A DNA stretch of 32,062 nucleotides from Lachnospiraceae bacterium (GTDB lineage Bacteria > Bacillota > Clostridia > Lachnospirales > Lachnospiraceae): contig JAFSTX010000043.1 of assembly GCA_017445585.1 (NCBI GenBank), forward strand, positions 1 through 32,062, given 5' to 3'. Shown here piece by piece: positions 1 to 6,231 of the stretch. The position numbers were made by a program, and so were the translations under genes. Positions within the stretch are counted from its first letter, which is position 1; every line of letters begins with the position of its first letter. The notes under the pieces are model-generated. The model searched no databases and had not been told where the DNA came from. It saw nothing but the letters and a program-made list of their open reading frames with translations.

Positions 1-23
1 GCCAGGATCGAACTCTCATGTTG
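1..23 (-). rRNA. 16S ribosomal RNA, extreme 5' end (rest lies beyond the left edge)
   Basis: Read on the minus strand, bases 1-23 give the start of a bacterial 16S rRNA: GAGAGTTCGATCCTGGC matches the universally conserved segment at E. coli positions 7-23. The gene runs leftward out of the window, so only its first 23 or so bases are visible. The exact mature 5' end is inferred by lining up with E. coli. One base differs from the usual sequence: TTCGATC in place of TTTGATC, corresponding to E. coli position 14. A strong promoter and leader lie just upstream (24-232), which supports an rRNA operon here. Confidence 0.85.
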
Positions 24-203
24 AAATTCGTCCGGTTCAAAATGAAGCTTGCTTCATTTATCCCCTAATTTACCTTTGTTTAGGTTTCGTTCTTTTTCTG
101 AAAATTTTTGAAATTTTTCAGGGTTGGATATGTTGTTCATTTGTCAAGGTACTTCGGGGCGGACCCCGTAAAAAATCGCCGCACTTTTTCAGCGGCGACG
201 ACT
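24..203 (-). other. rRNA operon leader, hairpin-rich, no protein gene
   Basis: The stretch between the rRNA promoter and 16S has no convincing coding frame. Reading in the direction of transcription it holds: a terminator-like hairpin (198-170), a short GC hairpin CGGGG/CCCCG (168-155), a TTGACA at 147-142 with no matching -10 box, an AT-rich inverted repeat CTGAAAA/TTTTCAG (121-98), and a perfect 8-bp inverted repeat AATGAAGC/GCTTCATT (58-41) just before 16S. The last may be part of a processing stem. I could not identify a clear boxA antitermination site. Confidence 0.6.
170..198 (-). terminator. terminator-like hairpin at the start of the rRNA leader
   Basis: On the minus strand the stem TCGCCGC (198-192) pairs with GCGGCGA (182-176) around a 9-base loop, and six T follow (175-170). 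This has the form of an intrinsic terminator. It begins about six bases after the -10 box of the rRNA promoter, so the first transcribed bases would already be stem. It could end read-through transcripts coming from def, act on rRNA transcription itself, or be a 5' stabilising structure. Only the structure is seen; the function is inferred. Confidence 0.55.
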
Positions 204-232
204 ATAATAGCACTACCCTCTTTTATTGTCAA
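204..232 (-). promoter_or_regulatory. sigma-A promoter of the rRNA operon
   Basis: On the minus strand TTGACA (232-227) is followed after 17 bases by TATTAT (209-204). This is a perfect -35 box with optimal spacing and a near-perfect -10 box. The only gene downstream on this strand is 16S rRNA, and such a strong promoter fits an rRNA operon. The predicted transcription start is near base 197. Confidence 0.85.
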
Positions 233-335
233 CAACTATTTTCAGTTTTTTGAAAAATTTTTCCGCCGTATCGGAGCCGAAGGAAATCATCACGGAAAAA
301 GCGCGCAAATGCGAGGTTATCCGTATGGCATTCCG

Positions 336-815
336 TCATGATTCCTCCACGTCGGTCACGGGGCCTTCTGCCCTGTCTACATACATGATCCCGTCAAGGT
401 GATCGTATTCATGCTGGATCGCTCTCGCGAGAAGGCCCTCGGCCTCCAGCTCAAACCATTCCATGTTTTCATCCTGGGCACGCACCTTTACACGGTTGGC
501 CCGCTTTACTACGGCGTGCTTTCCGGGCACCGACAGGCAGCCCTCCATGCCCTCCTGCTCGCCGTCCTTTTCCAGTATTTCCGGATTGATCATTACGTAG
601 CGCTGGGGCTCCGACTCATCCATGGTCGTGTCCACTACAAATATCCTGCGCAGTATCCCGACCTGAGGGGCCGCAAGACCTACGCCGTCGGCCTCATACA
701 TCGTATCAAACATATCCTCTATCAGCCTTGCGACGCGCTCCGTCATCTGCTCCACAGGCTTTGCGTGTTTGCGGAGGATCTCATCTCCTATCTCTCTGAT
801 GTTTCTGACTGCCAT
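336..815 (-). CDS. def: peptide deformylase
   Basis: Removes the formyl group from the N-terminal methionine of nascent proteins; a cytosolic metalloenzyme acting at the ribosome exit. The 159-residue product has all three family motifs: GVGLAAPQ (residues 44-51), EGCLSVPG (91-98, metal ligand Cys93) and QHEYDHLDG (134-142, ligands His135 and His139, catalytic Glu136). The length is normal for the family. The ATG start follows AGAGGA at good distance. It is the last protein gene before the rRNA promoter and lies 140 bases after priA, as in many Firmicutes where priA and def are neighbours. A separate promoter may lie in that gap (932-961). No convincing terminator is seen directly after its stop, other than the hairpin inside the rRNA leader. 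Confidence 0.97.
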   Translation of the reverse strand: MAVRNIREIGDEILRKHAKPVEQMTERVARLIEDMFDTMYEADGVGLAAPQVGILRRIFVVDTTMDESEPQRYVMINPEILEKDGEQEGMEGCLSVPGKHAVVKRANRVKVRAQDENMEWFELEAEGLLARAIQHEYDHLDGIMYVDRAEGPVTDVEES

Positions 816-931
816 TATCTTTTCCTCTGATCTTTATTCTATTATCTGAATATTCCGCGCCAATGTCCCGTACAGCCGGTTTTAAAATCCAAAGACCGCA
901 AGGAGCCGCTCAGCGTCAAATTCATTCATAT

Positions 932-961
932 ATTATAATAACATTTTTAACGCAATTACAA
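932..961 (-). promoter_or_regulatory. possible promoter for def
   Basis: On the minus strand TTGTAA (961-956, overlapping the priA stop) is followed after 18 bases by TATAAT (937-932). The -10 box is perfect; the -35 box matches at four of six positions. The region is AT-rich, so a chance match is possible. Confidence 0.4.
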
Positions 962-2974
962 CAGGTCCATCTGAAGCGAGGAGCCCACGCTCTGCAGGGC
1001 GATCGTATCGCGTACGCGCAGAAGCAGCTCCCGTTCGGGATGCTTTACATAAAAAATACAGCGGAACTTGTCCTGTACCTTGCGGACTCCCGCGTCCGAG
1101 GGACCGACGATCTGAAGGAGGCCGTCGCCGAATTCATGGCTGATAAGCGCGGTCAGCATCCCTGCCTCGCGGTGCACCTCCTCATCCGACGGGTGAGTCA
1201 TCAGGACCGAGAGCATTTCTCCCTCCGGCGGATAGCCAAGCAGCGCTCTGTAGGCTATTTCTTCCTCATAGAACGACCTGTAATCCTGATGGGCGGCGGC
1301 GATGATGGTCGAATTATCGGGATTATAGGTCTGGATGACTACCGCTCCCATCTCCTGCGCTCTGCCCGCACGTCCTGCAGCCTGGGTCAGCAGCTGGAAC
1401 GTGCGTTCTCCCGCCCTGAAATCATTGGAATACAGCGACAGATCCGCGGCCATGATACCCACCAGCGTCACTTTCGGGAAATCGTGCCCCTTTACTATCA
1501 TCTGCGTGCCGATCAGGACGTCGGCCTTCCCCGAGGCAAAACGCGAAAGGATCCTGCTGTGGCCGGCTTTTCCGGAAGTGGTATCCGTATCCATGCGCAG
1601 CGTGCGCGCGCCGGGGAAATACTTGTGGACCATTTCCTCTACCTTCTCGGTGCCGAGTCCGAATCCCGCGATATACGGCGAACCGCACGAGGGACAGGCG
1701 TCCGGCATCGGGATCTCATACCCGCAGTAGTGGCACATGAGTCCTCTGGCCCGCCTCCTGCCTCCTTCGCTGTCACCGGCAAAAGTGTGCGCCGTCATGG
1801 ATACGTCGCAGTGCGGACATTTGAGGACATATCCGCAGGATCTGCAGGATACAAAGCCCGCGTAACCGCGCCGGTTGATAAAGAGCATTATCTGTTCTTT
1901 TTTATTCAACCTCTCCCGCATGGCCTCCGCCAGACGCCTGCTGAAAATGGTCTTGTTGCCGGAGCGCAGCTCCTCTTTCATATCCACTATGCTGACTCTC
2001 GGCAGAGAGCTTCCGGGGATAGCGCGGTAAGAAAGCTCATAGAGCCCGTATTCTCCGGAGAGAGCTTTTTTATAATCCTCTACGAGCGGCGTCGCGGAGC
2101 CCAGTACAACGCAAGCGCCGCTGATCCTGCCCCTCTCCATCGCGACCTCGACGGTCTTGTAACGCGGCGCGGTCTCGCTCAGGTATGCGGTCTCGTGCTC
2201 CTCGTCGGCTATGATCATGCCCAGAGCCGGAAACGGAGTAAAGAGGGCAGAGCGCGGACCGATGATCACGTCGATCTCGCCGTTTTTGGCCTTTTCAAAG
2301 ACCTGGTATTTTTCGCCGTCCGACAATCTGGAATTGACTACTCCGACCCGTTCTCCGTATCTGAGCCCAAAGCGCCTCAGATTCTGGAAGGTCAGGGATA
2401 TCTCCGGGATAAGCAGGATCGTCTGTCTGCCCCTGCGGATCATCTCGTCGATCAGTTCCATATAGACCTGCGTCTTGCCGCTTCCGGTGATGCCGTAGAT
2501 CAGCGCAGGCCTGGGGTAATTGCCCAGTATGCCGTCCACGGCCGCCCGCTGCTCGGGGTTGAGCACTACGCTGACGGCGTCGTTTTCACGGTCTTCCTCC
2601 GTTATCGGCGTCTGTTCGACCTTCTGCTTTCGCGTGGATATCCTCTTTTTGCTCGGGAGGACGGTCTTGAGGGCCTGATTCATCGTACAGCCGTACTGCT
2701 TTTTCATAAAAGCGGCAAGCTCGATAAGCTCGGATTCTATGGATACTGCCTTTTCATCCACGGAGATGATCGGCTTGATCTTTTCCGGGGATACGCCCTC
2801 GGCGGGATGGTCCGCGACGTCGAGAACGAAGCCCGAGAGTGTACGCGTGCCGAAAGAGACCAGGACTTTTACCCCCGGTCTCACGCTCTCCTCCAGTTCA
2901 CCCGGCACGGCGTAGCTGAACGTCCGGTCAAGTTTCTGAAGGGATATATCCACTATTACATCAGCGTATCTCAA
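956..2974 (-). CDS. priA: primosomal protein N', replication restart helicase
   Basis: PriA is a 3'-to-5' superfamily 2 DNA helicase that recognises stalled forks and reloads the replicative helicase. In the 672-residue product I see the Walker A motif GITGSGKT (161-168), the DEEH box (257-260), motif VI QAAGRAGR, and eight zinc-ligand cysteines (377, 380, 386, 389, 414, 417, 427, 430). The loop between the second and third Cys pairs (about residues 396-411) is rich in Arg and Gly and looks longer than usual. The start chosen is TTG at 2972-2974, preceded by AGGAGG four bases away; no ATG with a ribosome site fits better. It lies 61 bases after murF and upstream of def. Confidence 0.96.
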   Translation of the reverse strand: MRYADVIVDISLQKLDRTFSYAVPGELEESVRPGVKVLVSFGTRTLSGFVLDVADHPAEGVSPEKIKPIISVDEKAVSIESELIELAAFMKKQYGCTMNQALKTVLPSKKRISTRKQKVEQTPITEEDRENDAVSVVLNPEQRAAVDGILGNYPRPALIYGITGSGKTQVYMELIDEMIRRGRQTILLIPEISLTFQNLRRFGLRYGERVGVVNSRLSDGEKYQVFEKAKNGEIDVIIGPRSALFTPFPALGMIIADEEHETAYLSETAPRYKTVEVAMERGRISGACVVLGSATPLVEDYKKALSGEYGLYELSYRAIPGSSLPRVSIVDMKEELRSGNKTIFSRRLAEAMRERLNKKEQIMLFINRRGYAGFVSCRSCGYVLKCPHCDVSMTAHTFAGDSEGGRRRARGLMCHYCGYEIPMPDACPSCGSPYIAGFGLGTEKVEEMVHKYFPGARTLRMDTDTTSGKAGHSRILSRFASGKADVLIGTQMIVKGHDFPKVTLVGIMAADLSLYSNDFRAGERTFQLLTQAAGRAGRAQEMGAVVIQTYNPDNSTIIAAAHQDYRSFYEEEIAYRALLGYPPEGEMLSVLMTHPSDEEVHREAGMLTALISHEFGDGLLQIVGPSDAGVRKVQDKFRCIFYVKHPERELLLRVRDTIALQSVGSSLQMDLL

Positions 2975-3035
2975 AAAACCTCCTCATGTCCGCAGGGGAA
3001 TACAGCTGTCTGTGCAGCCTCCCGCGCGCGGATGA

Positions 3036-4418
3036 TCACGGAAGATCGTCAAGCCTCAGCGGCTTAAGCTCTTGCAGTATTTCCCCCAGATGCATTCCGT
3101 TTGAGCCCTTAAGGAGCACGGTATCCCCGTATCCAAGTCCCCAGACAAGGTCGCGGGCCAGAGCGGCATTCGAGCCGTAGTGATAGACCGGGATCCCCGC
3201 CGCCTCTATGGGCGCGGACGCATTTTCGATGAGAGTGCCCACCGTATAGACTGCATCGATCCCGAGCGTCGCGGCATACTCTCCGACTTCCCTGTGGTAG
3301 CGGGGCGAATCGGGACCGAGCTCGAGCATGTCCGCAAGCACGGCTATGCGCCTGCCCGTGCAGTCTGTATCGGCAAGGACCTGAAGCGCAGCCTTCATGC
3401 TGTCGGGGCTTGCATTGTATGAATCGTCTATCACGGTAAAACCGTTCAGCTTAACGAATTCGAGCCTGCGCTCCGTGCCTGTAAAAGCGGAAAGCGCATC
3501 TGCGGCTGCGGACGTGTCCACTCCCAGCAGATCGCAGACAGCAATGGCGGCAAGCGCATTAAGCTCATTGTGACGTCCTGGCACACGAAGACTGAAGGAA
3601 TATTCTGACCTGCGGTAATCGCAGTCATCTCCGAAGCCATAGGACAAAACGCGAAGGTCGTCTCTTACCTTAAATGGAAGCGCGTCTTTTTCTCCCGACG
3701 CAGCTGCCTTAACACGGCGCAGCAGCGAATCGTCGCCGTTTACCAGCAGTATTCCTCCCGGAGCGATATGATCGGCTATGTGAAGCTTTTCTTTCAGAAT
3801 GTTTTCCCGGGAGCCGAGCTGTTCGATATGAGAGACGCCAATATTGGTCATGACCGCCATCGTGGGACGTCCCACCGCGGCAATGCGGCTCATCTCGCCG
3901 GGCATACTCATCCCGAGCTCCATGACCGCCACGTCGGCCTCAGGATCCATCAGGGACAGGGTGACGGGCACGCCTACCTGTGAATTGCTGTTGCCCGCCG
4001 TCGCGGTGACTTTCTTTTGAGAGGAAAGCGCGCAGACTATCATCTCCCTTGTCGACGTCTTGCCGACGCTTCCCGTTACGCCCACGAAAGGTATGGTGAA
4101 TCTGCCGCGCAGCCAGCTGCCGAGAGCCTGGAGCGCAGCCACGGTATCGTCCACACGTATCCACGCATGCGTTTCCTGATCTATCTCCGCAGCGGAGCGT
4201 TCGTCGTGCTCGCTGGTAAAGGCCGCCACGGCGCCGAGCTCAAAGGCTCCGCCGATAAACCTGTGGCCGTCAGTCTTCTCCCCTATAATGGGCACAAATA
4301 TATCGTCGCCCGACATTTTTCTCGAATCCAGCGAGATATGCCGCACGGCAGTGTCTCCTCTTCCCCTTATGAGCCGTCCGCCCGTGGCCTCCAAAATATC
4401 CTTAATAGTAATATTCAT
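3036..4418 (-). CDS. murF: UDP-N-acetylmuramoyl-tripeptide--D-alanyl-D-alanine ligase
   Basis: Adds D-Ala-D-Ala to the UDP-MurNAc-tripeptide, the last cytosolic peptide step in peptidoglycan precursor synthesis, using ATP. The 460-residue product has the Mur-ligase layout: an N-terminal substrate-binding domain with DSRK (31-34), the ATP site GVTGSVGKTST (113-123), the central MELGMSMPGEM segment typical of MurF, and a C-terminal domain containing DDSYNASPDSM. The start ATG follows AAGGAG. It is in the same direction as murE, but a 141-bp structured repeat (4437-4577) sits between the two genes and ends a few bases before the murF ribosome site. Expression of murF relative to murE could depend on that structure. 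Confidence 0.97.
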   Translation of the reverse strand: MNITIKDILEATGGRLIRGRGDTAVRHISLDSRKMSGDDIFVPIIGEKTDGHRFIGGAFELGAVAAFTSEHDERSAAEIDQETHAWIRVDDTVAALQALGSWLRGRFTIPFVGVTGSVGKTSTREMIVCALSSQKKVTATAGNSNSQVGVPVTLSLMDPEADVAVMELGMSMPGEMSRIAAVGRPTMAVMTNIGVSHIEQLGSRENILKEKLHIADHIAPGGILLVNGDDSLLRRVKAAASGEKDALPFKVRDDLRVLSYGFGDDCDYRRSEYSFSLRVPGRHNELNALAAIAVCDLLGVDTSAAADALSAFTGTERRLEFVKLNGFTVIDDSYNASPDSMKAALQVLADTDCTGRRIAVLADMLELGPDSPRYHREVGEYAATLGIDAVYTVGTLIENASAPIEAAGIPVYHYGSNAALARDLVWGLGYGDTVLLKGSNGMHLGEILQELKPLRLDDLP

Positions 4419-4436
4419 GACGTAACTCCTTTGTAA

Positions 4437-4577
4437 GTGCAGCTGTAAATATACCTCACGGCGGTACTCTGAGGCCGCCGGTACTTAATGAGTTCAAGCG
4501 TAAGCGATGAACGAATTTAGTACCGCTGCGTGACGAAGGTAGCGGGAGCGTGCCGCCGGAGGTATTTACAGCTGCAC
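4437..4577. repeat. 141-bp inverted-repeat element between murE and murF (MITE/REP-like)
   Basis: The element is bounded by a perfect 15-bp terminal inverted repeat, GTGCAGCTGTAAATA at 4437-4451 and its complement at 4563-4577. Complementarity continues inward with small bulges (CCTC, CGGCGG, CTC). Inside is a second inverted repeat, GGTACTTAATGAGTTCA facing TGAACGAATTTAGTACC, and a small CGCT/AGCG stem, so the transcript could fold into a branched hairpin. No coding frame is plausible. It resembles a miniature inverted-repeat element or bacterial interspersed palindrome. No second copy is visible in this window, so the repeat status is inferred from structure only. Confidence 0.7.
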
Positions 4578-4592
4578 GTCAAAGCAGGCTGA

Positions 4593-6146
4593 TTACCATC
4601 CAAGGCGGCGGAGCACCGCATCCACTTCCTCGCGGTCCGAAAAATGCGTGCGCACTCCGTTCACTTCCTGATAATCCTCATGTCCCTTGCCGATCACGGC
4701 AATGAGATCGCCGGGACGTGAATTCTCGATCGCGTAGGATATCGCCTCCCTGCGGTCGGGAATATCGATCGACGCGCCGCCGGTAGGATCAAGGCCCTTG
4801 TGGATATCTCGCATGATATCCTCTACCTTTTCAAAACGGGAATTGTCGGCGGTGATCACGGCCAGATCCGCCATACTGCCCACTGCCTCTCCCATCTCGT
4901 AGCGCCTGTGCGGATCGCGGTTGCCCCCGCATCCGAAGACCACCACCAGCCTGGACGGCTTATACGACCTGAGAGTAGCGAGCATGCTGCGGGCGCTGAC
5001 GCCGTTGTGGGCGTAATCGATAATTACCGAGCAGTGCCCGGATACGTGAGCAAGTTCCATACGGCCGTTTACGCGCACGCTCTCCATGGCCTTTTTCACT
5101 GCCTCGGGATCGACCCCCAGCAGATCCGCCGCAGAGACGGCAGTCAGAGCGTTGTATACGTTAAAATCGCCGGGGATCCCGACGCGGACGGTATAATCGC
5201 TCCGTCCGTGATAATCCATCGTAAAACCCAGGAAACCGGGCGTATTGATATTTTTTATGTTTGACGCTGTAAACGAGGGGACAAACGACTCGTCGCCTGA
5301 CGCATCGGCAAAAACCACCGGGGTCCCGGGAGCCGCTCCCGAAGGCCGCGTTCCTTTATCTTCTTCCTGTCTGTCAGTCCACGAAAAACTGTGCATGCGG
5401 CATGTATGCCCCTGGATCATGGCGGCATAGTTTGCGTCATCGCGGTTTACAAGCCCGACCTTGCACATCCGGAAAAGCTTTGATTTCCACGAGAGATACT
5501 CTTCAAAATCCTTATGCTCGTCCGGTCCGATATGATCAGGGCTGATATTCGTAAAGATACCGAGATCAAAGCTGATACCCGCCACGCGGTTCATCATGAT
5601 CCCCTGCGAAGAGACCTCCATCACCGCGTAAGTGCAGCCGGCCCCGGCCATCTGAGAAAACCTCTGCTGCAGCTCATAGGACTCGGGCGTGGTATTTTTT
5701 GTCGGATAGTGCTCATCGCCTATCCATACGCCATTCGTTCCGATGAGACCGACCTTCCTGCCGGAAGCCTCCAATATGGCCTTGATCATGCTGGATGTGG
5801 TGGTCTTTCCCTTTGTCCCGGTGATCCCTATGCAGGTCATCTTTTCGGTCGGATGGCCGAAGAAAGCTGCGGACATGAGCGCCAGCGCAAGTCTGGAGTC
5901 CGGAACACGGATGACCGTCACATCGCCGGGAACCTCAGCGTCATGACTGATCACGACAGCCGCAGCACCGGCGGCAACAGCCTGAGGGATAAAGGTATGC
6001 GAATCCACCTTTGTGCCCTCTATGCACACAAAGGCCACGCCTGGCGTGACCTTGCGGGAATCAAGTATTACATCCGTTACATCGGTATCCGTGCTGCCGC
6101 GCAGCAGACTGAATTCGATACCGTCAAGTAAATCTCTAAGTGTCAT
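4593..6146 (-). CDS. murE: UDP-N-acetylmuramoyl-L-alanyl-D-glutamate--diamino acid ligase (probably meso-DAP)
   Basis: Adds the third residue of the peptidoglycan stem peptide. The 517-residue product has DSRK (29-32), ATP site GTKGKTTT (110-117), the NTTPES segment, and a C-terminal GKGHEDYQ (486-493). DAP-specific enzymes carry DNPR; here the same place reads DNSR (434-437), keeping the Asp, Asn and Arg but with Ser for Pro. With GKGHED intact, DAP is the likely substrate, though the change is unusual. I chose ATG at 6144-6146 (MTLRDLLDGI, preceded by GAGG at 5 bases). The frame stays open to a GTG at 6203, but that codon has no ribosome site and would add 19 residues not typical of the family. 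It follows ftsK by 85 bases. Confidence 0.95.
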   Translation of the reverse strand: MTLRDLLDGIEFSLLRGSTDTDVTDVILDSRKVTPGVAFVCIEGTKVDSHTFIPQAVAAGAAAVVISHDAEVPGDVTVIRVPDSRLALALMSAAFFGHPTEKMTCIGITGTKGKTTTSSMIKAILEASGRKVGLIGTNGVWIGDEHYPTKNTTPESYELQQRFSQMAGAGCTYAVMEVSSQGIMMNRVAGISFDLGIFTNISPDHIGPDEHKDFEEYLSWKSKLFRMCKVGLVNRDDANYAAMIQGHTCRMHSFSWTDRQEEDKGTRPSGAAPGTPVVFADASGDESFVPSFTASNIKNINTPGFLGFTMDYHGRSDYTVRVGIPGDFNVYNALTAVSAADLLGVDPEAVKKAMESVRVNGRMELAHVSGHCSVIIDYAHNGVSARSMLATLRSYKPSRLVVVFGCGGNRDPHRRYEMGEAVGSMADLAVITADNSRFEKVEDIMRDIHKGLDPTGGASIDIPDRREAISYAIENSRPGDLIAVIGKGHEDYQEVNGVRTHFSDREEVDAVLRRLGW

Positions 6147-6231
6147 CTGCACCTCGTCAGCTCCTGCGGAAAGCACAGCCTCTGCCGGATGGCTGAAAAG
6201 CACAGCCGGGAGCCCTGATCCGATGGAGCTT

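Noticed and set aside
1-40. Possible tRNA T-arm at the left edge
   Set aside because: The TTCGATC looked like a T-loop, but the flanks do not pair; the strand reads as the conserved start of 16S rRNA.
142-147. Second rRNA promoter from a TTGACA in the leader
   Set aside because: No -10 box is found at 15-19 bases downstream; only AT-rich sequence.
863-3067. A 734-codon open frame on the plus strand opposite priA
   Set aside because: It covers a complete, motif-bearing priA on the other strand, has no ribosome site and its protein looks like an antisense shadow (rich in Arg, His, Gln; no domain).
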